A stretch of 64,000 nucleotides of DNA, taken from NCBI GenBank assembly GCA_011109175.1, contig RDEW01000011.1:870276-934275 (forward strand), in the 5' to 3' direction. Both the position numbers and the translations under genes were made by a program. The DNA is from Dicyema japonicum. Taxonomy: Eukaryota; Dicyemida; Rhombozoa; Dicyemidae. The notes beneath the pieces are model-generated. The model was not told the origin of the DNA and searched no databases. It was given only the letters and a program-made list of their open reading frames with translations. Below, one piece after another: positions 33,840-45,418 of the stretch (positions are counted from its first letter, which is position 1; each line of letters opens with the position of its first letter).

Positions 33840-34985
33840 TATACAAGAGTCACTATCGAACAAAAAGTTCAAACATTGCGTAAGGACGGCAACAACTTAT
33901 TATCATGCCAAAGAAAAAGCTGACATAAAGGGATTGACAAATTCTCACCAAGCACAAGGCGTCTCCTACCAAATGGCGTCCCTCAAGGATCGTCCCTCTC
34001 TCCGGCGTTATTCAACTTATTCCTCAACGATTTACCCTGGAAGACCAGATTCAATTCTTCTCACTTATGCTGACGACATAATCATCGCTAGCAGGAACAA
34101 ATACGTGGGTACAGCAAAATCAGAGTTTTAGTCACATATTGACGACCTGGGAGCCTGGTTTAAGTTGAATCGTCTCTCCATATCCAGGGATAAATTAACG
34201 TATACAATCTTCACCACGGACAGAAAAGAAAAACATACACTGGATTTGAACATTTATGGAGACTCTTTACCACTACAGATTCGTCCAACGATCCTGGGAG
34301 TGACATTTGACCCTTTGATGACATTTTCTCAACATTTGAAGAACGTTATGACAAAGGGTCTCAGGAAACTGAATATAATCAAACCGCTCTTAAAGTCCAG
34401 GCCGTCACGGGAATGCGCTGTCGTCTTGTACAATCAACTTCTAAAACCGACGGTAGAGTATGCTTGTGCTTCAATATCCAATTCATTCAAGATCAACTCT
34501 CTAACAGCCAAACTGGCACGTCTAACATCAATAATAAGGCTTCCCCGAGAGTTAGAGCCTTGGGGGTAAAACCATTAGGTTTGGCGTTCACTAAGATATC
34601 CACGCAATTAGAAATGTCTGTGTGATAATGGTATTTGAAAATAGTCAGGACTCCTCAGCACATCCAAGACATCCCTTCCTAAGCACGATATCCCGGAAGA
34701 TCATGGTTAAAGATCAAGAATGGAGTTTTCTCTCTTGAATAATTTGACGTCCACGTCATGCTTAGAAAAAGTGCCCGTAGCTACAGGATCTCCGACCATT
34801 TCCATTAACATGATGTTTAAAGGAGTCGGGTTGACATCTCCTGAGCATAGGGGGAGCGCAATGTAATTAACATTCTTTCGACAAAAGCACCCATCAGTTG
34901 GTCGAAAGCGGGAAATAATAGTTTTCTTTAAATACTAATTGATATTGTGCTCCACCAGAAACATGTGTACCACGTGGCTTAGAAT
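33840..34985 (+). pseudogene. CR1/Jockey-like LINE, RT to C-terminus
   Basis: The + frames: PSPALFNLF-like tccctctctccggcgttatt at about 33985, LLTYADDIIIASRN at 34057 (intact YADD), LGAWFKLNRLSIS, then TILGVTFDPLMTFSQHLKNV and VVLYNQLLKPTVEYACA to 34569. Beyond, YRISDHF near 34780 marks the 3' side. The palm after YADD is in one frame for 134 codons. The 5' half is missing. Related to 36010-37200 and 51780-52700. Confidence 0.7.
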
Positions 34986-35071
34986 CCCCACCACACACCA
35001 CCTCAGACGCTATTAACATAAAGTATTAAAATTTGTCTTCAAAAAATCATAAATTAAGCATAATAGTACAT

Positions 35072-35543
35072 TTAAAAATCCTCTTCGTCAAAAGATAAAA
35101 GTCTACTTTCACAAACCTTAGTGCACGTGGAAGCTGAGGAATCTTTACTAGACTTGTTACTCCTTGTTCGCTTAGTCTTGGTCTCCTCCCCAAGTGTGGA
35201 GGCAGAATGTAGTAAATTCCCAGCCTGACTTCCACTCGGCTTCTTGAAGACAACTTTTCGTTCTAGTCAATAAGAATAACAACAGACTTCTCAAATGAAT
35301 GCTTTCCACGACCTGTTTGGCCACGTGCTCATCTATACGACAATCCGACCGCTCAAGGTCGATTTGTGGAAGTTCATCGTGGATTTCTCCGTCGTCTGCA
35401 TAGTCCAGCTTTGCCTTCTAGTATGGATAAGAAACCTAAGACCTTGGCTTCAGAATCTTCAGGGCTTTGTAGTCAACTCGTTTTTTGATTTCTTTAAGAA
35501 AAGTTGGGTCACTTTGGGAAACGAAAGTTATCTTTTTAGGCAT
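35072..35543 (-). CDS. KIAA1143-like protein, three exons, one -1 frame correction
   Basis: A small, conserved animal protein of unknown function. Exons: 35543-35443, 35417-35288, 35262-35072; two 25-nt GT-AG introns (35418-35442, 35263-35287). The N-terminus MPKKITFVSQSDPTFLKEIK and KKRVDYKAL match the family start (Y-V-x-P-x-x-P-x-F-L). ADDGEIHDELPQIDLE matches the acidic centre, KVVFKKPSG the K-P block, and CESRLLSFDEEDF the conserved SLLSFDxEDE end. With one base added at the first junction it is 140 residues (human 154). Either the first splice site is shifted by one base (AGG retained with a non-GT donor) or a base is missing. Overlapping + frames here are shadows. Confidence 0.8.
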
Positions 35544-36009
35544 TTTAGTTGAGACCACAAGGTACACAAAATTTCAATTTGAATATTTAAATTTTAAAAA
35601 TTTCTAAAATTAATATATTTATAATAAAAACTACATTTTTATCTAATAATTCCTTTTTCTATATCAATCCTAAAAGTGCCGTGTGACTCGTCTACGTGGT
35701 GGCATCGCTCACTTGAAGTGTTGGAAAGAGTCGCAAACTCCCTATCCCGCAACCATGGACGCGTGGATGGTGTCGAATCCTACTCCTTTCCTGTGGAGAT
35801 GTCGAAGAAATCCTAAAAGTGCTTTAAAAAATTTGATATAAAAAGTTTGAGTCAATGCCATGCCCGATGAGAAGAGCATACATGACTCTCTCCCTTGTCG
35901 GTGTGAGATCACTTTTATTTCTTTTTTGACCCAGCGATCTTTGGGTAATAATAATTTGACAATCTGCGACCTTAGTGAGTTAGTTAGGGGAGTATGTCTC
36001 GTCAGAGAT
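35544..36009. other. Spacer with LINE 3' tail
   Basis: Contains tcggtgtgagatcacttt, then gacccagcgatctttggg and a TAA run (about 35905-35960). It is the same tail as at 14090-14175. Probably the 3' end of an old LINE whose body is lost. Confidence 0.45.
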
Positions 36010-37200
36010 TGAAACCCTCGTCGTCCTCTCTCAAAAAAAACTTCAAAAAATGCATACTCACAGCAGTTCCAATATAGGTTCCCAAAAGATGCATCCCAGC
36101 GGAAAAACTACTCTTCACCAAGGACATCATCGACCTTCCAAAAGAGAGACGCTACAAAAAGAAATAGCATCCAGATCACTAACTCAGCCATCAGACTACC
36201 CAATATAACCTAATGATCCCCGACCACATCCTCAAAACAAAAGGTCGAAGAGTTTGTATCGTATCTGGACCATCGGACCGAATTTTGAAACACATTGAAG
36301 AATGTGAGGAATGCAAAAGGCCCAGATGGAATATGCATATATCATCTAAAAATCTTGGGCAAATTGACTGTTGGCTCTTACGGACTTCTTCCAAGCCTCT
36401 TGAGTTCAGGATTAGGGCCTATGCTCTGGAAACAATCGACAATAATCCCGACTCTCAAACCTAACAAGGACCCGCATGACTCAGGATCCTTTCTACCACT
36501 TTCCCTCTTTTGTGAAGAATCAAGATCCTCAAGAGATCCATTATCAAATGGACACACTCACACCTAGATCTTTTCACTCCCACGCGTCTTCAGCGTCAAG
36601 TATTCAACCTCAACCCATCTTAGTTAATTGCGGATTCAATAATCACAAACCGCCACTCCTAATGATCTGTCTTCCTAAGGCCCTTGACAGGACCTCCCAC
36701 CGCGTTGTTTTCAACAAGATAACCGCATCGAGTATTCCTCCATTCATACAGAGATGGCAGAAATCATTTCAACTTGATTATGTCAAAAAAATCTCGTGCC
36801 CGTTACCTTCCAAAAGAATTCCTACAAAGCTTTGCCATCTCACCAGCTTTTTTTAACCTCCACCTGAGTAGCATATCCGAGCTGGAAGATACTCTGGTCC
36901 TGTCATATGCGGATGACTAGATCCTCGATATATCAGGACCACTATTAACTACGTGAACACATCTTGGACTTTATCCTTCGAAACCCGCAACATCCAAAAA
37001 CTTCACTACTTCAGATGTGGACTATGTTTGCGGATAATTCACGTAGCTTGGTCCACCGTGGTCATAGAACATTTTTTGTTCAGCTCTAAGTAACTCACGT
37101 TTTGGAATAAGGAAGATTCGGATGCTCGCCCAAATTGCTGCTGATTTACCTTGAGGGGGAACAAGTAAACCTGCAGTTCTCGATGTTCCCATCAATAAGA
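36010..37200 (+). pseudogene. CR1/Jockey-like LINE, RT 5' half
   Basis: The + frames: NAKGPDGICIYHLKILG at 36305 (the GPDG entry block), WKQSTIIPTLKPNKDP, then LDRTSHRVVFNKITASSIPP at 36690 (AFD region) and LSYADDQIL-like ctgtcatatgcggatgac at 36900. Frameshifts interrupt each block. Similar family to 33.8 kb, which carries the opposite half. Confidence 0.65.
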
Positions 37201-38205
37201 ATTAATAATGCCACAAATATGTTACTAAAGGCAAATTCATTTTGAGACTGGCAAAAGTTAATTCTATCTTATCCGTCGATAACATCTTTAAGAAGTAGGT
37301 TGGACATAGTCGCATAAACATCAAACAAGCAATGTAGAGTTTGAAGTTACATTTCCAGTGTTACTTCATGACAAATTATTACTAAAAATGACCACGTGGT
37401 GTCGATAAAGGAAGTAATTTTCCCTGTAATGCCACAATGTTGTATAATCCAGTGATTGTGAATATATAGTAAATATCAATAATTAGAGTCATATACAGCT
37501 CAACTAAAAGCAGAGTTTGAAGTTAAAGTAGTAATGTGGAGATTTGGAGGACGAATACAGTAGTACGTCAAACCAGAATGACCATATATCGTTGCGATTC
37601 TTCAAATATCCATATGGACCCTGAATAGTGTCTCACTCAGTTTACCCTGGCAAATCATGATAATAGTGAATATGCATTTTTAAGTAACTTTATAAATTCA
37701 TGTTAAAAATATGTTACTCTACAAAATATGGAGGTAGTAATGCTGTGGGTTACACAAACCCGCAAATTATCACTGGTAAAATCACTCGTTTGGAAATAAC
37801 ATTTTGTTGGATTATTTTGTTATGATTGACAGTATTTTGGTTATGTGCATGTCTTTTTCAACAGATTGCAATCCTGAGACCCTTTTACTGAATGTTAAGG
37901 AAGATAAACAGATAGAGGTGAGAGGTATGTCTCCAGGGCACATGATGTCATCACATTCATGAGAGGTTTATTTCAGTTCATCTGATTTCTCTTAGATCGT
38001 TGATCGCTGAGGTGCAATTCAACAACAAAGTGTTGTGGATTCGGCTGAACAATGATTGATGAACCCCCTCGAGGATCAGTGCTCATATGAAACGGAAAAA
38101 CTCAATAAATAATTCAAGCAAGAAAAAAGTGATAAATGAATTGTTAAATTGAAAAAAACCTAAATTTCAAAAATGAGGTGAAATGACAAGTTGAAAGTCA
38201 AAAAT
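37201..38205. other. Gene-free stretch, about 1 kb
   Basis: No supported feature on either strand apart from a CCACGTGG palindrome at 37392-37399. Confidence 0.4.
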
Positions 38206-38805
38206 CTTTTCAACAATGTCGGAAATGTATAACTGGGTGGAAGAGTCTCTAGTGGATATAACACGTGACTTTATCAAGAACATAATTGAATGTTCACCGA
38301 ATTAGAAATCTTCAGGGTGCGATGGTATCTTCACATAGTCCAGTCGACCATGAATTTTTTTGTATTGGAATGTTCAGGCTTCCAAACTGGACAAGAAATT
38401 TCGTAAGTCTAACTACCAAATGAGTTAATCTTGAACTTAAACATGGAGAGGATTGGGAGGTAGAATTGAAGCGTGGAATACTGCAAGGAGACTCTATCCC
38501 CAACATTTTGTTTTAGTAATGGATCCATGAGCAAAACTCTGAACAAGTTTCCAAAATTATCTATTTGTCAAAATGACCCGTCAGTGGTAGCGTATTCAGC
38601 AAATCATTTATTACTTATCGATGATCTGAGGATACTTGCGGAGAAAGAAGATACGATGGCTAAGATGATGGAAGAGATTGATGAATATTATGTCAGCTCA
38701 TATATGGTCTCCACCCACTCAAAAGAGTACAATCCACCATCAGCTTTAGGTCGTATATTAGGCAACACGAGGAAAGATATTTACCGTCTTTAATCCAGAT
38801 CGCTG
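38206..38805 (+). pseudogene. REL-type LINE RT fragment
   Basis: The + strand reads VELKRGILQGDSIPNILF (about 38463), LSKTLNKFPKLSICQ and NHLLLIDDLRILAEKEDTMA (degenerate YADD at about 38615). Matches the blocks at 18.1 and 24.6 kb. Two frames are needed. Confidence 0.6.
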
Positions 38806-38879
38806 GTAATCTCTCTCCTTTGTCTTAGAAGAAGAGTGTGACACCAACCTCCCTCTTATTTTTAATCTCCATATCCGAG

Positions 38880-39150
38880 TCAGTCGAAATATCTCTATTT
38901 GAGTTCAGTGGGATGTCCTCACGGATGTGTACTCTTCATCAGAGACCTTCCACCTGTTCTAGGCAATCCTGAGATGTAATCCCACTTTGATTTGCATTAT
39001 CTCATTCTTGATCTTGTTATATAAGAAAATATCCGGTACCTTCTTTTCAGTCAGAATCGACGTATCGACTCTTACCTCAACATTCTGTGTTGATAGAATA
39101 GACTGAACTGAATGTCCCTTCACTCTATAGCCTTCCGAGAACACAAAGAA
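38880..39150 (-). pseudogene. REL-type LINE C-terminal fragment
   Basis: Reverse frame: YRVKGHSVQSILSTQNVEVR, VDTSILTEKKVPDIFLYNKI, then IMQIKVGL. It keeps VPD in place of KPD. Opposite in orientation to the RT piece just before it, so the two are separate insertions or an inversion. Confidence 0.6.
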
Positions 39151-39413
39151 GTCTGATCACAAAATTACCCCAGATTGTCATTCTTGAAAATATTTTCTCT
39201 GACTTGGGTCCCCGCTCTCTGGGAGATTTATAGGGCACGCGACTGGACGTTTGAAATCAAGCGGCCTCCTACTTGTTAGTGAAGCTGAGGTAAATAGCAT
39301 TTCATCTACCATCAATGGAGGGTCAGAATCTTGTATAGTAACAGTTCTAATGATAAGGAAACACGGAAATCAGAGGATCCCGGAAGTAGTCTCTCATTTT
39401 TTCAAGGTGTTTG

Positions 39414-39495
39414 TCCCGTGACCCGACGCACTTTCTGTATAAAAGTGCTACATGTCACGTGACCCGACACACTTTCTGAATAAAAGTGCTATATT
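39414..39495 (+). repeat. Two tandem 41-bp units with TATA-like cores
   Basis: Unit 1 runs gtcccgtgacccgacgcact then ttctgtataaaagtgctaca. Unit 2 runs gtcacgtgacccgacacact then ttctgaataaaagtgctata. Unit 1 has TATAAAAG, the core found upstream of two genes here. A related single unit without the TATA lies at about 46935. Confidence 0.6.
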
Positions 39496-40434
39496 CACAT
39501 ATTTCATTCGAGCTCCAGTGTCCTCATATGTCTCGTGCGTTATGTGGTTCGTCGTTTCTGGTGGCGTCAGCTGTATGTCAGAAAATGGAGTAGAAAAAAA
39601 TCATTCCCAATCCAAGACGGGAATTGATCCTTCCAGGACCACTCAGAGAAGGACTCGTATGGATGGAAGAGAAATTCGAGATCTTTTTGCTTGTCGTGGA
39701 CCACCGGGAACGACAATAAAATTGAGATATCTCTGAGAGCGTTTTCTAAAGGTCGTCAGAGCCCTACATGGAACGTATTTCAATGCAAACCGTAATAACG
39801 AATGCACTCAACCATGTAAGCCGCTTCCGAATTTATAACACTTTTTTATCATTTGGTATATTTCACAATTTTAGAATAAATGACTCATTCGATCGGCGTG
39901 ACTAAAGCGATCTTATTGTAGTTCGGAAATCACTCGATCCCCTTTACCTAAACCATAATCATAAAATCTACCCGCCATTTGCTCTATAAGTTTCAATTCG
40001 TTTAAAATGATCTTCATGACATCAGGACATAGTTAAGGCTTGAGGGGATCGGTCCCCAAGTTAGAAGAGGTCGAGATTTAGGGATCAATTCGAGGAAGAG
40101 AATTCCCTTATTCAATGTGATAAATAGGTCATAATTCAAGGAATGCCATTCCACCACGTGACTTTATTAGTTCGTTGTAACAACAATTACGGATACTATA
40201 TTCAGTTTCATTTCACATGAATCCCCTAGTTTGACCTTCCAGGGGATGAAGAGACCATTCTTCGTTCAAATAGCACATTTATGTGTGAGTTCATTCCGTA
40301 CTGAGGTGTCATTGATGTCAGTGTCATTCGACAAGCCGAGAGGCATCGAGGACGTGGAACCTTCAGTCGGAATAGACAGCAGCGAGATTCGAACAGGACT
40401 CATTAATTTTGTAACACTTTTTATCCACGAGTCA
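39496..40434. other. Unassigned stretch with a SINE remnant
   Basis: A short frame after the tandem units (from about 39528: MSRALCGSSFLVASAVCQKM) looks signal-like but ends quickly. At 40290-40415 (reverse) is a worn SINE head (cagcgagattcgaaca, gtggaaccttcagtcgg). Otherwise nothing. Confidence 0.35.
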
Positions 40435-41000
40435 ATAATAATCACGGATGCGAGAGGTAGTTCTTTCTAAAAGAAGAATTACCATAATACTAAAAAACAA
40501 GAAGATCGGCCATAAAATTTGCTCTCCAGATGAGGTCCGATCTAAGTTTAATAGTACCGCATAAATAGATTCTTCTGTGTCATCTTCATAAAGTTTTCGA
40601 AGCGCCGTCTCCAAGATATGACAAACAGCAAAGGAGAGAGGAAGTCCCTTAGGGGTACCCACATTATATAAGAATTCTCTTGACATAGTTTTGCCAATTC
40701 GAACTCTTAGCTTCGTGTTGAATAAGTGAGCAGTCAGACGAGTCCATGGTTTCCTTTTCTACACAATTTTTTAATTGAGGAACAAAATTCCTCAGTTTCA
40801 TCAGGTCTCTTTCGAAGGCTTCTTCAATGTTATTGGAGAGCAATTACTAAATCATCGGCGTAAGAGAAGTAAGAGTTTCTTGTCTCTAAGGAATATTGGT
40901 TAAATGAAGGTTAAATAGTCAGGTGAGAAGGCAGAACATAGCGGAATTCCGTTCGGTAAATATCGGGAATAAGATGTCTTTGACAGCACTAGAGTCCGAC
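40435..41000 (-). pseudogene. RT remnants of CR1/Jockey-like LINEs
   Basis: Reverse frames: RYLPNGIPLCSAFSPDYLTF at about 40950 (PNGxPQGSxFSP block) and, in another frame, REFLYNVGTPKGLPLS at about 40670 (VxTPQGLPLSP block) followed by LETALRKLYEDD. Two blocks of the same kind close together suggest two overlapping old copies. Confidence 0.5.
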
Positions 41001-41099
41001 CCATTTTTAATTTAAAAAATAAATAAAAATAAATAAAAGTTTAATAAACCAAAAGTCAGAATTAAACTATTTAAAATTGATTTGCTGTATTAATTTATT

Positions 41100-41700
41100 C
41101 TTTTTAGTTTTGACCCATTCCTTAGCTCTCTAACTGCAATCTCTTGGTCACCATCACCAATCTGATCTTCACTCCAGCATTGTTGTTATATGGGCACTAT
41201 TCCGTCATCCTCAACATGTTCTAGAGACTTTCGTTGTAGGAAATGAATGACCTCACTAACATCACTTTCTTGAAGTTCATCCCATGTCGGTGCTCCACTA
41301 ACATGCTATCAATAGTTTTCTTTAACGCAATAGATTGAATATATGCCCTCGGAATTATGTCCACATCCAAACCATCCATATACCACTTGTGATTCCAACC
41401 TGAGTGATTCCAACCTCTACTAAAGTAATCTCACTTGTCCTTTTATCAAAAAAATATGTCCGGCTTGTTATGCTGTATTTTGGCATCCGTCATTAGCGTC
41501 GTATCGACTCTGATCTCAACATTCTCAGTTTTCACTATTGATTGGACTGAATGAGTCTTCAGTTTCTTTGAATATGTGATTCCATATATACGACACAGGT
41601 TTAAATGAAGACATCTCACCACCTCATTGTGACGTCCTATGTAATCACCATTTAACATCCTATTGCATATCGTTGCCAAATGATCGACTTTTTTTGGCAG
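41100..41700 (-). pseudogene. REL-type LINE C-terminus
   Basis: Reverse frame 41679-41446: MATICNRMLNGDYIGRHNEV, VRCLHLNLCRIYG, KKLKTHSVQSIV and TDAKIQHNKPDIFF. Downstream: RAYIQSIALKKTIDSML and EHRHGM near 41310, the tail module. It ends about 200 bp downstream of the anoctamin stop. Confidence 0.7.
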
Positions 41701-41884
41701 ATTTACAATGAGTGCAGTTCGATCCTTAATTGTAATTCCTAAAAATGGGTGAATTTATTTTCAGTAAAATTTCAAATATTTCAGTCCGAAATGTATGTCT
41801 CAATTTGATCGTCGTATACATTTGATGGCCTACGTTTTATTAGTGAGCGTAAAATAGTAATAAAATCTGAATTTATTTAATATT

Positions 41885-44477
41885 CTAAATATTACTGGCC
41901 TGGGTTTTCGGCATGAGGAATGTGATTAGTTTTTGCAGTACCTGGATCAAATTCTGTGATTATGTCCCTTATGTTACCTGATATATCACAATGAACGTTA
42001 GTTGGGCGGCCAACAGTTTCCAATAGGCTCCGTCCTTTAGGTCAAAGTTAACAAACCCAAAATAGCTGTGTTTATGCATTCATATACCGGCACGTGGTTC
42101 CGTCAGACATTGTTCCGTTTTTCAGGAAATAATCGAGGTACTGAGATAGATCGCTCCCGTTTTCGTAAAAGTACAATAGGCGGGGGAGGAAATCCGAGGT
42201 GAAGGCAATAATGGCAGCCAATAAGTAAAAATGACTTGATACATTGACAAATACTCCGGCAAATACGATCCAGTCGATAATCCCCCACCAAACGTAGACC
42301 GGCTGCTCTACCACAGTCCTACGGTAATATTTGACAAATTTAGAGGCGTCCACTCTGATCTCGAAGATATTGTTGAGGAAAGCAAAGACCGGAGCCAACG
42401 GAAAAGCACATGAAAACAAGATCACAAGAGTGAACTGAATCACTAAAATGAGTAAGCACGTGACCCATCTCTGAGTATTCGTCAACCAGCTGACTGCATT
42501 CACAGAGCATAAAGTCTGCAGTAATTTGGTTATGGCAATTCTCCTCAATCTTCGCATTCCACCAAATTCTCAACTTTCTAAAAATCCGCGAAAAAACTAA
42601 CGGAATCAGAATTTCCGTGATATTCGTTACGAGTTGGTTTCCGATCAGTAAGATGGCCAGTTGGATGGAGAGTTCGGCCATGCAACCTTGAGGAGAGCAC
42701 TAAGTATAACAAACCAGGGTCACGGGAGGAAGTCTGGCTTCAAAGAACTTGGCGTGATTGTCGGGGGAGCCGGCTATCCTGCGATAAAGAACGAACCCCC
42801 ACCTGTCCTTTATAAAAGCAATGTAGGCGAGGGGAATGAGACGTTGACAAATTGGAAGGCAAAGTACTTGGTGAGGTAACTCCTGTTGAAGGCGGCCTGG
42901 GTTTTGTTATATTCTTTGGGTCAAAGTTGGGGGTACCCCATTCTGTCATCTTCCTGGAGAATATCTTGTAGATGAACTGGAAGAACCGAATCAGCACAAA
43001 GTTGAGGATTGATCCAGTCGTGGAGGCTATCAGATGGGAGTTGGGGAATGTCCTCAAGGTCTTCGCCACCACAACACGATAAACGTGCACTGAAATCACC
43101 GACAGGAAGATTACAAGGATCTAAATTACCACGTGGTCAATCCAACCATAAAAGCCAATAAAATCAAGGAAATGAGCTTTCTGAGTGACGCTTTGAAGGG
43201 AGAAATGTAGGGTTCGAACTTTCCGGTGCTGAAATTTATCCTCTTTTCTTTAACACGTGCGTAATATCTGGGAAGGATTTTGTTCTGATGACTTAACCTC
43301 GCTACCTTTGAAAAATCTTTTAGTTTCCCCCACGAAAGCAAATACTGGTTGTTTTGGATCTTCCAGAGTTCGACGAAAATGGTCCCTTAGCCATGAAAGA
43401 GGCTCCAACCGCAAATAGAAGTCAAAATGGCGTAAACCACGGTCCCCACGTTGTCGAAGACGAATCTGAGTTTACTCTCATAGCAGCTATCTCTCAGTTC
43501 CCAGCTTTGGCAATAGTCACATTCTCCACACATTGTAATGTTACTCCCGCAAATTTGGTTTCTGAATTTTTAATACGACTCACATGGCCACGTGGTACTC
43601 ATTACTGGTGATTCCGTAAATAAAAATGACGATGCTGAACATTGAGAGGACAAATAAGATCATCGTGTAGGTCTCTGAGATATAGATGATTGGGTAACCT
43701 AGCCATGAGAAGTAAGTGGCACACTGTCCCCCAAATAGTATCTGATGTGCTCAATTGGCTGAAATCTGAAAATCTGCCTGAAATTGGCCCAATGTTTGGC
43801 TAAAATGTTCCTCATGCAGTTCATGTCACGGAAACTCTGGAAATATTCCAACGGTGACCTCATGCAGCGGATAAGCGGTCAAAAATGCCTTATTTTCCAG
43901 CAAATGTGTTATCCCTGCGCACGTGTCATCATTTTCATCACAATTCGTCTCCGAAAGGATGGCCCAGAGAATTTGCTGTCTCATTATTGGGCTAAAACAG
44001 AAATCTTGATCCACCAGTTTGTCGTTCTCCCTATTTTATATGATGGTGGTAACTTTTTGCTGTCCTTAAATGGTTTATTGTTCACTTTGAAGGGGACAAA
44101 TGGAGGGTTGGAATCAAATTTGGGTAAGAGTTTGACCCAAAGAGACCGATACCTGTACTCAAGGGGAGTGTCCTGGAATAATATGGATGAGAAGACTGGA
44201 ATCGGTCTGCGCATGTTGAGTTTGTGGGCATATTTGAAGAGGACTTCAATTGGGGCATGTAATTTGACAAAAACAAAATTTTCACCGATTAACTCTTCTG
44301 CCTGCGTTTGAGGCAAAAGGGGTACGTATTCTGTCTGGATACCACTTTTCTCCAAATTTAGCATAAAATGATCCCTCCAAGGCTGCATGGAGTCTTCCTT
44401 GTAAACAAGGACGAAATCAACATTGAAGTAGCAAATATACCTATCACACGGATTCCATCCTCAAACTGGCCAGTCAT
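41885..44477 (-). CDS. Anoctamin (TMEM16), twelve exons, two apparent -1 frameshifts
   Basis: Anoctamins are calcium-activated chloride channels or lipid scramblases. Exons: 44477-44467, 44440-44054, 44030-43859, 43836-43584, 43561-43410, 43385-43147, 43120-42937, 42913-42724, 42699-42465, 42442-42088, 42065-41978, 41953-41885. The eleven introns are 26, 23, 22, 22, 24, 26, 23, 24, 22, 22 and 24 nt. With two one-base corrections (near 43728-43735 and 42837-42843) the product is 778 residues. Blocks: VDFVLVYKED, KLHAPIEVLFKYA, YPLHE, YFSWLGYP, VYRVVVAKT, YLTKYFAFQFVN, YIAFIKDRWG, and IAFTSDFLPRLLYFY. All five acidic Ca2+ ligands of TM6-8 are seen: NITEILIP, DEYSEM and EIRVDASK. The subfamily is not resolved. 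An in-frame 26-nt GT-AG stretch over the first defect would delete YFSWLG. Either an indel-bearing assembly or a young pseudogene. Confidence 0.88.
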
Positions 44478-45416
44478 GTTGTTAAATGTGAGATCACTAC
44501 GCCGTTATCTTAAACACACCTTGGTAAGCTCATTTTGCTTAAAATTGGCCTTATCTCTACCGAATGAAATAATATAACGGAATGGTGGTTAAAACCGCAT
44601 AGTAATTACAATTGTAGCTAATCGTTGATTTCTATGTCAGAATCAAAGAAATAATTCAAATAGATTGCATAATTTTTATTGAGATTTTCTGGTGGAGTGA
44701 TTGGACCATCAAAATCAGGAGACGCCCAATGCTTGGTCGGCATTCAAAGGGATCAGTCTATTTATTTCACTGGGAGACAATTTCGCTCCCTGGCGACGAG
44801 TTCAGGCTATGACCATTGATTCCCTGATAATGTCTTTTGGATCACTGTGGTTGGATGAGGGGTCTACTGGAACTCGTAAGGATCACTGGATTAGTTAGTT
44901 TGGGTTTACTCTTGGTTTTTGGAGTGATGATTTATTTGAACGAGTAGCCTTTTGGCTTCTTTAATAACCCCGGATACGTAAAGAAGGTTTTATCCAGGAT
45001 TAACGGAAATTAATTCAGAGGAGCCCATCATGTTAGACAACATTCGATAACAGTACCACGGTGGACCGTTTTGGGGCCTGGTGACGAATCTGAGAGTAAG
45101 GCTTCAGAGCAGTCTCACAGAGCATCCTTCACAGAATCTAATCTGAAGATTCTAAAGAGTGTCTTTTACAGTGAACTCCTGTCGGGCTAAAGGTCTTCTG
45201 GGGATTTTCTTGCTTTTCTTACAAAAGTCAGTTCCGCCTCTACCCAACGTCTAAGAACTTTGCCTAACCTGAAGCTACAGTTGTATAACCTTACTGAAAT
45301 GTCAAGAACTTTGAGGTACCTTCTTAAGAGGGCCATTGGTATTTTGTGAAGCCCAAGGGGATTGTTATAAGAATCTCTTCTTTAGCAATCGGCTTGAAAA
45401 CAACGATCAAATTCAA
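44478..45416. other. Spacer
   Basis: No supported gene. A shred of repeat-2 tail (ataaccccggatac) lies at about 44964. Confidence 0.4.
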
Positions 45417-45418
45417 TA

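Noticed and set aside
35295-35552. 85-codon forward open frame with hydrophobic stretches
   Set aside because: Shadow of the KIAA1143-like gene on the reverse strand.
43784-44311. 175-codon forward open frame
   Set aside because: Shadow of anoctamin exons on the reverse strand.
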